In this document: in pieces, positions 15,101 to 21,922 of the stretch | Layout: each line of letters starts with the position of its first letter | How positions within the stretch are numbered: position 1 is the stretch's first letter | Origin: Elusimicrobiota bacterium | Lineage (GTDB): Bacteria > Elusimicrobiota > Elusimicrobia > FEN-1173 | Direction: 5' to 3' | NCBI GenBank assembly: GCA_003158755.1 | Contig: PMLF01000277.1 | Coordinates: 1-22,278 of the forward strand | DNA length: 22,278 nt | The notes under the pieces: generated by a model | The model's input: the letters and a program-made list of their open reading frames with translations, nothing else | Told to the model about the DNA's origin: nothing | The model's database searches: none | Made by a program: the position numbers and the translations under genes

Positions 15101-16158
15101 CCGTATAGGACGAGGTTTTGAGCCGTCCGGCCGCCCCCGGACCCCCAGAAACCGAGGCCGCCCATGAAATCGCCCGAGCCGCCGATGAGGGTCCGGCCGA
15201 TCGTCATCCGGTTGACGGTGCAGGTGTTGCTGTTGCTTCCGAAGGAGATCCCTCCGTTCTTGCAGTCCCAGAACACGTCGTCCTGGAACGTGAGGTTGGT
15301 GGCGAGGTCCGTGTCGACCCGCATCCCCATGTTTTCGCTTCCGAGCGCGATGCAGCCCAGCCAGGAATTGTTCATGTTGGCGCGGGCGGAACTGGTGTTC
15401 TTCACCGCGTAAAAACTCGACGAGAACGTTTTGAAGGTCCCGAGGCTGTCGATGACGATCACGTTTTCGACCAGGCAGTTGGACGAGTTGTAGATGTTGA
15501 TCCCCGACTCGGGGTCCCCGTTGCCCTGGTCGTCCCAACCGCCCTCGTGCCGGATCACGCACCGGCGGACGATGACCTTGTCCGAGTTGTAGACCAGCAG
15601 GTTGTACCGTCCCCCGAGGCCGTAGAACCAGCAATCCTCGAGGAGGATGTAGTTTGTGTCGTCGGTGTCGTTGGTTCCCACCACGGTATTGGTGACGTTT
15701 CCGGTCGCCGATCCGCCCTGGAACGCGCACCGGAGGAACTTCAGATGATTGCCGTGAATCGATTTTTCCGCCGGGAAACTCCACTTAAGCCCTTCGAATT
15801 GGACGTAGGACACCGTGTTGGGCACCGCCAGGCTGCCGGCGGTGGTGAAGACGGCGCCCCCGTCGGTCTGCGCTTTTATGATCGTATATGCTGCCGCCGT
15901 CCCGGACGGGGGCGCCGTCACCTCGCACCCGGAATAATTGTAGGTTCCGCTTTCCAGTAAATAGGTGTTCCCTCCCCCTTTTTGGAAAGCTTGAGAAAAC
16001 GTCTTCCAGGGATTGGCGGCGGAACCGTCCCCCGAAGCGTCGTTCCCGGTGGGAGAGAGGTAAAAAATAGCGGCATGGCCGAGAGCCGCGCCCGACAGAA
16101 AGACGGCGGACGCCGTGAGGAAGACAAAAACGATTCGAACGAATCTGTTACGGTTCAT
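12145..16158 (-). CDS. Large secreted beta-helix protein with seven fibronectin-III repeats and FlgD-Ig-like C-terminus
   Basis: A 1337-residue exported modular protein. Residues 1-29 are a signal peptide (FVFLTASAVFLSGAALGHAA). Residues 30 to about 475 are a right-handed beta-helix closely matching the 577-residue paralogue, with shared strings such as VIVRRCVIRHEGGWDDQG, IHGNHLKFLRCAF and LWPWPNQ. Residues 489-1144 are seven fibronectin-III-like repeats of about 94 residues, each with (S/T)ATV(S/T/A)W, DSQV(D/E)YG, LYH(Y/F)RVRS and DA(A/S)GN. An SbsA-like Ig domain follows (about 1145-1245), then a FlgD-Ig-like domain (1259-1337) with IVWDGRDRSGRIVETGVYVCKI. It probably acts at or beyond the cell surface, binding or cleaving polysaccharide. 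ATG 16158 follows GGAGG at five bases and overlaps the GT4 stop by 11 bases. Confidence 0.87.
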   Translation of the reverse strand: MNRNRFVRIVFVFLTASAVFLSGAALGHAAIFYLSPTGNDASGDGSAANPWKTFSQAFQKGGGNTYLLESGTYNYSGCEVTAPPSGTAAAYTIIKAQTDGGAVFTTAGSLAVPNTVSYVQFEGLKWSFPAEKSIHGNHLKFLRCAFQGGSATGNVTNTVVGTNDTDDTNYILLEDCWFYGLGGRYNLLVYNSDKVIVRRCVIRHEGGWDDQGNGDPESGINIYNSSNCLVENVIVIDSLGTFKTFSSSFYAVKNTSSARANMNNSWLGCIALGSENMGMRVDTDLATNLTFQDDVFWDCKNGGISFGSNSNTCTVNRMTIGRTLIGGSGDFMGGLGFWGSGGGRTAQNLVLYGLAGSDLTGVAATYFDTYGNGSQSSGTGRVTYSPLTSGLKYLPEIETGSALKTAGAAGGQMGAQIVNQWGTSGTLYGDAGYDALTAIALWPWPNQVRIAQDMCQGKTTGFCGSTSLTDYIWSYLGSPSPYAGGGSNPPVLSGFSATPSVSSATVAWSTDKVANSQVEYGLTTAYGSLTTLDGSMVTAHSEAMTGLSAATLYHCRVRSTDASGNLAVSGDYTFTTRTNGAPPVLSAVAAAPFVSSATVSWTTNVGANSQVEYGLTASYGASTTLNSSLVTAHTQALAGLSGGTLYHFRVHSADAAGNPAVSADFTFTTLPPPDVTPPVLTAVSAAPFLSSATVSWTTDEGSDSQVDYGMTVAYGGSTTLNTSLVTAHSQALPGLSAGTLYHYRVRSKDASGNPAVSGDSVFTTLQPPDVTPPTISAVAAAPFVSGATVTWTTSEMSDSQVDYGLTAAYGNSTALNAGLVVAHSRPVGGLSAGTLYHYRVRSKDAAGNPAVSGDYNFITSSATDTTPPTISAIAAVPYASSATVSWTTNEGSDSQVDYGPTAAYGLSTALNSTLLTAHVQLLNGLSGATVTHYRVRSEDAAGNLAVSNDSTFTTLPIVDVTPPVIGPISAVPFVSSATVSWTTDEVSDSQVDYGLTAAYGISTALNAVLVTAHSQVLSGISAATLYHFRVHSKDAAGNPAVSGDYTFTTRALSLPPVLSAISASPYFSTATVTWVTDKAADSQVEYGLTAAYGALTTLNASLVTAHSQGLSGLSAGTQYHYRVRSKDSAGNVTVSGDLTFLTLTGAGVAPLTINSATAVDVTAVDVLFSRPVDPGSAANIDNYAVNRSVEVTAAALAADQRTVHLTTSANDPGVAYTLMVNNVMDLSVPPVAIAPGTKIVYTYSTGAGGREANLLKPPKKYLIPRRGVFLTFGPDAEEVIIYSGSGLVVFRGEKSDDQDIVWDGRDRSGRIVETGVYVCKIKGESGAALNVAVTVLR
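12727..14694 (-). repeat. Seven tandem in-frame repeats encoding fibronectin-III domains
   Basis: Seven consecutive coding units of about 281 bases, encoding residues 489-1144 of the large beta-helix protein. Short near-identical DNA blocks recur once per unit, for example around the codons for VTAHSQ and for SQVDYGLTAAYG. The units differ at many third positions, so the array is not a very recent expansion, though repeats 3, 4 and 6 look closest to each other. Such arrays can change copy number by recombination and can be collapsed in assembly. Confidence 0.85.
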
Positions 16159-17374
16159 CGAAGCCTCCAGCCGGTTGCAATGGTTTCTCTCCGACCCGGG
16201 AGATCACCCGGTCGTAGTTCTCCGCCGCGCGCTCCCAGGAAAGGTGGAACACCGACTTCCGGATTTCCCCGGCGTCCCAGGTCCTCTTCAACGCGGATTG
16301 GAGCGCCTCGAAAAGCGCGTCTCCGTCCAGAGGATTCACGAGGATGCCCCCTTCCGAGTTCACCAGATCGGGAACGGCTCCCACCCGGGACCCCACCACC
16401 GGGCGGCCGGCGGCCAACGCCTCCATCACCACGCCGGGACAGCCCTCCCGCAGGCTTGGGAGACAGAGCACGTCGCACGCTCCCATCCAGAGGGGCATTT
16501 CGCGGTAATCCCTCTTCCCGACGAATTTGACCCTCTCCTCGACGCCGATCTTCGCCGCCAAATCCCGGTATTTTTCCTCGAGGAAACCCTCCCCCACCAG
16601 GTAAAGAGTGAAATCCCGGCGGACCTCGGCGAGCTTTCTCGCGGCTTCCAGCAGCGTGGATATTCCCTTCACTTCCAGTAATTGCCCGGCGAAGAGGATC
16701 CTTTTCTCTCCCGGCGGCAGCGCGAGGAGCCGGGCGCATTCCTCTTTTCCCCGGACGAAGAACAAGTCCGTATCCACGCCGTTCAAAATCACGTGAATTT
16801 TCCGTCCGTCCACCCCCTCGCGGATCAGGCGGGATCTTTGGGCGGAGGACACCACCGTGACGGCCGCCGCGCCGGAAAGCGCCCCCAGGATTTGGGATCG
16901 TTTGGCCCGTTGATCCAGAAAGAGGTTGACGTCGCATCCGTGGGCCGTCAAAACGAGGGGGACCTTCAGGCGCCGCGCCATCCAGGCGGCGGCCGTTCCG
17001 TCGGGATAAAGCCATTGGGCGTTCAGGACGTCGAAGGGACGCCGCCGGTGAAGCCCGGCGACGGTCCGCCAGGTCCCCAGGAAGAACAACACGGCATGGA
17101 GGGATTCCGAAACCCACGGGAGCATGAAGTACTTGGGACTGTAAACGGAGACGCCGTCCACCGAATAACTTTTCGGCACCAGGGAAAAGGAATGCCACCG
17201 TCGGAGAACCTTTAAGAACCTAAACCGAGGGAACCACGGCAGGGGGCAGACGACGGTCACGTCGCAGCGTTCTTTCAGGCGGCGAACCATCTGCGCGACG
17301 AATATTCCCCGCGTCGAGTCCTGAGGCGTCGGGAAAAGGTTGGTCAGGAGGAGGACCCGCGTTTTCATTCTCAT
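16148..17374 (-). CDS. Glycosyltransferase family 4 (TuaC-like)
   Basis: A 408-residue GT-B fold retaining glycosyltransferase, presumably adding a sugar to the lipid-linked repeat unit at the inner membrane. The N-terminal acceptor domain opens with RVLLLTNLFPTPQDSTRGIFV, the opening of TuaC-like enzymes, and contains WLYPDGTAAAWMAR and LTAHGCDVN. The donor domain (from about residue 200) has FAGQLLEVKGISTLLEAA, the LVGEG strand and the E-x7-E motif in REGCPGVVMEA, which binds the nucleotide sugar. ATG 17374 lies three bases after the amidotransferase stop; ATG 17368 is an alternative. There is no strong ribosome-binding site, as in a coupled gene. The end overlaps the large beta-helix gene by 11 bases. 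Family certain, sugar unknown. Confidence 0.93.
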   Translation of the reverse strand: MRMKTRVLLLTNLFPTPQDSTRGIFVAQMVRRLKERCDVTVVCPLPWFPRFRFLKVLRRWHSFSLVPKSYSVDGVSVYSPKYFMLPWVSESLHAVLFFLGTWRTVAGLHRRRPFDVLNAQWLYPDGTAAAWMARRLKVPLVLTAHGCDVNLFLDQRAKRSQILGALSGAAAVTVVSSAQRSRLIREGVDGRKIHVILNGVDTDLFFVRGKEECARLLALPPGEKRILFAGQLLEVKGISTLLEAARKLAEVRRDFTLYLVGEGFLEEKYRDLAAKIGVEERVKFVGKRDYREMPLWMGACDVLCLPSLREGCPGVVMEALAAGRPVVGSRVGAVPDLVNSEGGILVNPLDGDALFEALQSALKRTWDAGEIRKSVFHLSWERAAENYDRVISRVGEKPLQPAGGFDEP

Positions 17375-17377
17375 GGT

Positions 17378-19231
17378 TCAATCCGCGTATTTCCGGTGCC
17401 AAAGTTCCAACGTCAAAAGGGAAAAGATTCTCCGGCTGAGATCTTCCCGGCCGTCCTGGTGGTTCCGCAAAACTTTTTCCACGTAGGTCTTCTTGAAATA
17501 TCCCCGGGACAGGCTTTTGGGGTCCAGCAGGATCTCCCGAATCAGGTCGCTGAGTTTCCCCCGGAACCAAGCCGCCATTGGAACGGGGAAACCCTTTTTC
17601 TTCCGGTAAACGATTTCCCGGGGGAGATATTTCTCCATGGTTTTCTTCAAAAGGTATTTCCCCTGGCCTCCGCGAAGGCGGTGTCCGTCGGGGAGCGACG
17701 TGCAGAACTCGATCAGGCGGTAGTCCAGGAAGGGCACGCGGAGTTCGAGGGAGGCGGCCATGGTCATTTTGTCCGCCTTGAGCAGGAGGTCTTCCGGGAG
17801 CCAGGACTTGATGTCCACGTAGCTCATCTTCCGAAGAGAAGTGGCCCGGGGCAGGGCGTTGAAGAGCCCCTCAAAATAGTTCGAGACCCCCGTTCCGGCG
17901 GCCTCCCGGAAGGAATCCTCGTACATTTCGTCCTTGATGGACGCCGTCACGTCGGACGGGATGCTCCGATATCGTTCGCCGAGGGGACTCCGGATCCAAT
18001 CCAGGTATTTCATCCGCTTTTCCGTCTTCCCGAACAAGGCCAGCAGGGAACGCGGCGCCCATCGAAGGAGGGAGCGGACCCGGTCCACTTTGGGCATGAT
18101 TTGGTAGAGGGGATAGCCGGCCAGGGCCTCGTCGCCGCCTTCTCCGGACAGGATCACCGTGACGTGCTCCCGCGCCAGCTTGGACAAACGGTACAGGGCC
18201 ACCGCCGCGCCTTCGACGATGGGTTCCTCGGCGTGCTCCAGGAGCAGGTCCAGGGACTGGAAAAAATCGCCGGATTGAAGGACGTACTCGTGATGGTCCG
18301 TCTTAAACCGCCGGGCCACGAGGCGGGCCCAGGAAAGCTCGCTGGAGGCGGGATCGTCGTCGTAGCCCACCGAGAAGGTCTTGACGGGTTCCTTCGTCAG
18401 GCGGCTCATCAAGGCGACGACGGCGCTCGAATCCACGCCGCCGCTTAAAAACGCGCCGAGGGGCACGTCGCTCATGAGCCTCATGCGGACGCAGTCGGTC
18501 AGGAGTTCCTCGAATTGCCTTTGCGCCTCCGCCAGGGGAAGAGGGTTGACGGGTGTATCCTCCAGGTCCCAATACTTTCGGATCCGAACCTCGCCTCCCT
18601 GAACGACCATCCCGTGACCCGGCGGCAATTTACGGATGCCCTCGAAGAGGGTTTCCTCCCCCGGCGAATATCCGATGGACACGTGGAAGTCGAGGGCCGC
18701 GGCGTTGACGCCGGGGCGGCGGCCCAGGGCTTTCAAGACCGCCTTGATCTCCGAGCCGAAGAGGACCCGGTCCCGGTCGGAATAATAATAGAGGGGCTTG
18801 ACTCCCAGCCGGTCCCTGGCCAGGAAGACCCGGCCGCGTCGCCCGTCGTATACGGCGAAGGAGAACATCCCCCGGAACAGCCTGGGGCAATCGACGCCGT
18901 GCTCCTCGTAGGCGTGAACGATGACTTCCGTGTCGCAATGGGTGCGGAAGACGTGCCCTCGGGCTTCCAGGTCCCGTTTCAATTCCTCAAAGTTGTAGAT
19001 TTCCCCGTTGTAGACCACCGCCACGGTCCCGTCCTCGTTGAAGAGCGGCTGGACTCCCCCCTCCAAATCGATGATTTTGAGGCGGCGGTGCCCGAGGCCG
19101 ACGTGGTTGTTCAGGAAATATCCTTCGGCGTCCGGTCCCCGATGGGACAGGGTGCGCGTCATGGACTCCAAGAGGGGACGGTCCGCTCTTTCGTAAGGGT
19201 CGTGATTGATGATGCCGGCGATGCCGCACAT
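17378..19231 (-). CDS. Glutamine-dependent amidotransferase, asparagine synthase (AsnB) family, exosortase-locus type
   Basis: A 617-residue cytoplasmic enzyme with an N-terminal class II glutaminase and a C-terminal ATP-using synthetase domain. C2, exposed after removal of Met1, is the nucleophile (MCGIAGI). Other glutaminase motifs are SHRGPDAEG, GLGHRRLKIIDL, VYNGEIYNF and the HCDTEV segment. The synthetase domain has the PP-loop SGGVDS at residues 263-268 and LSGEGGDEALAGY. In polysaccharide loci such enzymes are thought to amidate uronic acids or related sugars rather than make free asparagine; the neighbouring glycosyltransferases support that here. The start is ATG 19231, one base after the preceding stop and with GGTGGAG before it; starting further upstream would bury the catalytic cysteine. 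It resembles amidotransferase 1 of exosortase A systems. Confidence 0.92.
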   Translation of the reverse strand: MCGIAGIINHDPYERADRPLLESMTRTLSHRGPDAEGYFLNNHVGLGHRRLKIIDLEGGVQPLFNEDGTVAVVYNGEIYNFEELKRDLEARGHVFRTHCDTEVIVHAYEEHGVDCPRLFRGMFSFAVYDGRRGRVFLARDRLGVKPLYYYSDRDRVLFGSEIKAVLKALGRRPGVNAAALDFHVSIGYSPGEETLFEGIRKLPPGHGMVVQGGEVRIRKYWDLEDTPVNPLPLAEAQRQFEELLTDCVRMRLMSDVPLGAFLSGGVDSSAVVALMSRLTKEPVKTFSVGYDDDPASSELSWARLVARRFKTDHHEYVLQSGDFFQSLDLLLEHAEEPIVEGAAVALYRLSKLAREHVTVILSGEGGDEALAGYPLYQIMPKVDRVRSLLRWAPRSLLALFGKTEKRMKYLDWIRSPLGERYRSIPSDVTASIKDEMYEDSFREAAGTGVSNYFEGLFNALPRATSLRKMSYVDIKSWLPEDLLLKADKMTMAASLELRVPFLDYRLIEFCTSLPDGHRLRGGQGKYLLKKTMEKYLPREIVYRKKKGFPVPMAAWFRGKLSDLIREILLDPKSLSRGYFKKTYVEKVLRNHQDGREDLSRRIFSLLTLELWHRKYAD

Positions 19232-19232
19232 G

Positions 19233-20396
19233 TCAATTCTCCACCAACGGAAAGCCGTTCCGGGCTTCCGAGAGATAGAGCGCCTCATATTTCTTCACGA
19301 CCTCGCGCACGTCGTACTCGCTCCGGACGAGGTCCCGCCCCGCCCGGCCCAACCGGGCGCGCAGGGGCGCGTCGCGAAGCAGGGAGACAACGGCCCCAAT
19401 GAACCCCTCGGCGTCGCCGCTTTCCGTCAATAAGCCCGTTTCCCCGTTGATCACCACTTCCGGCGTCCCCCCCACGCGGGTGGCCACCGCCGGCAGCGCC
19501 ATGACCATGGCCTCCAAGAGCGCCAAGGAAACCCCTTCATGGAGCGAGGGCAGGACGAACGCGTCGCTCAAGGACAACCATTCCCCGACGTCTCTTCGTT
19601 CCCCCAGCAGGACCACCCGCCCCCGCAGCCTCAGACGGTCCACTTCGCTTTCCAATCGAGGCCGCTCGGGACCGTCGCCGACGAGGATCAGCTTCACCGG
19701 GGCGCCGAAGCGCCTTTCGATCTCGGGAAAAAGGCCGATCAACCAGCGGTAATTTTTCACTTCCGCCAGTCGTCCCACTCCGCAGAGGACCTTGTCCCCG
19801 GGCGCGATCCCCGCCTCGCTTCGCCGCCGCTCCCGGTCCCCGTCCGCCGCCTCGGGGAAGGAAACCCCGTTGCGGATCACCGTCACTTTCCCGGCGGAGA
19901 GGCCCATCTCCTCCACGATCTCTTTGCGGACGCTGTCCGAGACGGCGACGATCTTGTCCACCTCGTGGGAGAGGAGCCATTCCACCCGCCGCCGCACGAA
20001 CCTTTTAACACCTTTGAACGGATCGTTTTCCGGATACGGCTGGAGCATCCCGTGGGCCATGTGGACGTGGACGGGCGTATCGGCCAGGAGGGCGGCGGAG
20101 GCGCCTTCGCAGAACGTCCCCCAGCCGTGGGAATGGAGCACGTCGATCCTCCGTTGGTGGAGGACGTCCGCCAGGCGGAAAGGCACGGAGAAATCGTTCC
20201 CCTCCTTTTTCCCCAGGACCACCAATCCGACGTTCGCGCCGCGAAGTTTGACGGCGACGGGACCCGCCTGTTGGAGGCAGCAGACGGTGGAATGGAACCG
20301 AGGAGACAAATGATTGATGATGTCGACGGCCACGTTTTCGGCCCCGCCCACTTCCAGGCTCTCGATCAAATGCAGGACGTTGACCGGCCGGATCAT
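19233..20396 (-). CDS. Glycosyltransferase family 4
   Basis: A 387-residue GT-B fold glycosyltransferase. It opens with VLHLIESLEVGGAENVAVDIINHL, the glycine-rich acceptor-domain start, followed by DVLHSHGWGTFCEGA and VHMAHGM. The donor domain has GRLAEVKNYRWLIGLFPEI, LVGDGPERP and the E-x7-E motif in HEGVSLALLEA. The layout resembles the sugar transferases found in exosortase A (PEP-CTERM) loci. ATG 20396 is chosen over an upstream frame extension because it begins the conserved fold, has GGAGG six bases before it and overlaps the previous stop as ATGA. The gene ends one base before the amidotransferase start. Donor sugar unknown. Confidence 0.92.
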   Translation of the reverse strand: MIRPVNVLHLIESLEVGGAENVAVDIINHLSPRFHSTVCCLQQAGPVAVKLRGANVGLVVLGKKEGNDFSVPFRLADVLHQRRIDVLHSHGWGTFCEGASAALLADTPVHVHMAHGMLQPYPENDPFKGVKRFVRRRVEWLLSHEVDKIVAVSDSVRKEIVEEMGLSAGKVTVIRNGVSFPEAADGDRERRRSEAGIAPGDKVLCGVGRLAEVKNYRWLIGLFPEIERRFGAPVKLILVGDGPERPRLESEVDRLRLRGRVVLLGERRDVGEWLSLSDAFVLPSLHEGVSLALLEAMVMALPAVATRVGGTPEVVINGETGLLTESGDAEGFIGAVVSLLRDAPLRARLGRAGRDLVRSEYDVREVVKKYEALYLSEARNGFPLVEN

Positions 20397-21922
20397 GACC
20401 GACCTCCGGCGATTTCTCCGATCTTTCCGAATCCGAGACCCCGGGACCGCAGTTCCCAAATCAGAGCCGGCAACGCCTCGGGCACCGCGCCGTTGTCGTC
20501 GTGCAGGAGGAGGATGTCGCCGGGCTTCGCTGCGCGGCCCTTTTCCAAAATAGTTTCCGGCGACCGGCTCCGGTCGTCGTCCGTGTCCAAGGACCAGAGG
20601 GCGATCTTGATTTTTCCCAAAAGCGAAAAGATCAGGAGCGGGACGGTCAATCGTCCGTACGGAGGACGGTGGATCAACGTGGAAACGCCTCCGGCCTCAA
20701 GAATGGCCGCCCGAGTTCGGTCGATGTCCTCCCACGAAGACCGGAATCCGAACGCACGGGCCCTTTGGTGGGACCAGCTGTGGCCGGCCGCCTCATGGCC
20801 TTCCCGGACGATGCGCCGAACCGTTCCGGGATGCCGCATCGCTTGGTTACCGACGACAAAAAACGTTCCGACGGCTTGTTCGGCCTTGAGGACGTCCAGG
20901 ATTTTTTCCGTGTGGACCGGATGGGGACCATCGTCGAACGTTAGGAACACCCGGTTGCCCTTTCCCCGGCGCAGCAACGTTCCGTCCGGCATCAGCGCGT
21001 CGACCACCGCTTTGAGCCCCTGGGAGAACCAGCGCCGCGCCGCCATTTGCGCCCCTAACAACCAGGCGTACCAGTTGGTCCAGTCGTGCAAAACACTTTT
21101 TTTCCACCACCCCCACGCCCGGGGATCCTGTTGATCGAACGCCGAGTCCGCCCAATCGCAATAGATCTTCGAGAGCCGCCGTTCGTATTGGCCTTCGGTA
21201 TACCTCGAACGGTTTCGGACGAGGATGCCGAGTTGGGCGCCGTATTCTTTTTCCATCGATCCGTGGAGGAGCGAGTCGGCGAGCACCCGGTAGAACGCCA
21301 GGGGTTCGGACAAAACGACGAACTCGTTCTTCTCGGCCATCCGGATCCACAGATCGTAGTCGGCCGACAAAAGGCGCTCTTGGTCGTAAAATCCACCCAA
21401 AGCGAAATACGCGGCCTTCCTCACGACCACCGATGACAAAGGGTTGAAGTTCCCCTTCCTGAGCAAAGGCTCGTAGAAACCGCGCGCCGAGTCGAATTGC
21501 CCGGAAATGCCTCCCTCCAAAGGGACCGGCAACTTTTTTCCTGCCCGATCCACGCACACCACGCGGGAAGCCGCCAGGACCGCGCGCGGGAACTTCTTGA
21601 AGGCGGCCATTTGTTTTTCGATCTTGTCCCGCCTCCAAACGTCGTCCGCGTCCAGGAACGCGACGAAGTCTCCTTTCGCCCAGGAGGCTCCGGCGTTCCG
21701 GGTGCGGTAAACTCCCCGGTTCTCCTGGCGGATCACCGTGATCCGCGCGGAGTACCGGTTCAAAACGTCTCCGGTCCCGTCCGTCGATCCATCGTCGACG
21801 GCCAAAATCTCGATGGGCCGATAGGTCTGGGCCAACGCGCTTTCCACCGCCTCCGCCGCGTAGGGGGCGGCGTTGAAGGCGGGGATCACCACGCTCACCA
21901 GCGGCGGCGCGAGGTCATTCAT
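20393..21922 (-). CDS. Fusion protein: family 2 glycosyltransferase plus NodB polysaccharide deacetylase
   Basis: A 509-residue two-domain protein. Residues 8 to about 230 are a GT-A family 2 glycosyltransferase: SVVIPAFNAAPYAAEAVESAL, donor-binding D43-D44 in VDDGSTDGT, the DAD metal motif at 91-93, and SADYDLWIRM as the catalytic-base region. After a linker of about 90 residues, residues 323-509 form a NodB deacetylase with all motifs: D330-D331 in LTFDDGP, H381 and H385 in HSWSH, R419 in RPPYGR, and H474 in LLLHDD. No signal peptide or clear membrane span is seen, so both activities appear cytoplasmic. It could add an N-acetylated sugar and deacetylate it or its carrier-linked product; that is inference. 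ATG 21922 overlaps the preceding gene by eight bases. The frame is uninterrupted across the junction. Confidence 0.88.
   Translation of the reverse strand: MNDLAPPLVSVVIPAFNAAPYAAEAVESALAQTYRPIEILAVDDGSTDGTGDVLNRYSARITVIRQENRGVYRTRNAGASWAKGDFVAFLDADDVWRRDKIEKQMAAFKKFPRAVLAASRVVCVDRAGKKLPVPLEGGISGQFDSARGFYEPLLRKGNFNPLSSVVVRKAAYFALGGFYDQERLLSADYDLWIRMAEKNEFVVLSEPLAFYRVLADSLLHGSMEKEYGAQLGILVRNRSRYTEGQYERRLSKIYCDWADSAFDQQDPRAWGWWKKSVLHDWTNWYAWLLGAQMAARRWFSQGLKAVVDALMPDGTLLRRGKGNRVFLTFDDGPHPVHTEKILDVLKAEQAVGTFFVVGNQAMRHPGTVRRIVREGHEAAGHSWSHQRARAFGFRSSWEDIDRTRAAILEAGGVSTLIHRPPYGRLTVPLLIFSLLGKIKIALWSLDTDDDRSRSPETILEKGRAAKPGDILLLHDDNGAVPEALPALIWELRSRGLGFGKIGEIAGGRS

Noticed and set aside
13592..15784. 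A 730-codon open frame in another minus-strand frame inside the large beta-helix gene
   Set aside because: Arginine- and glycine-rich with no domain; its periodicity merely mirrors the fibronectin repeats of the true frame.
12145..16158. PEP-CTERM sorting signal on the exported beta-helix proteins
   Set aside because: Neither C-terminus has a PEP motif, hydrophobic span and basic tail; both end in an Ig-like domain.
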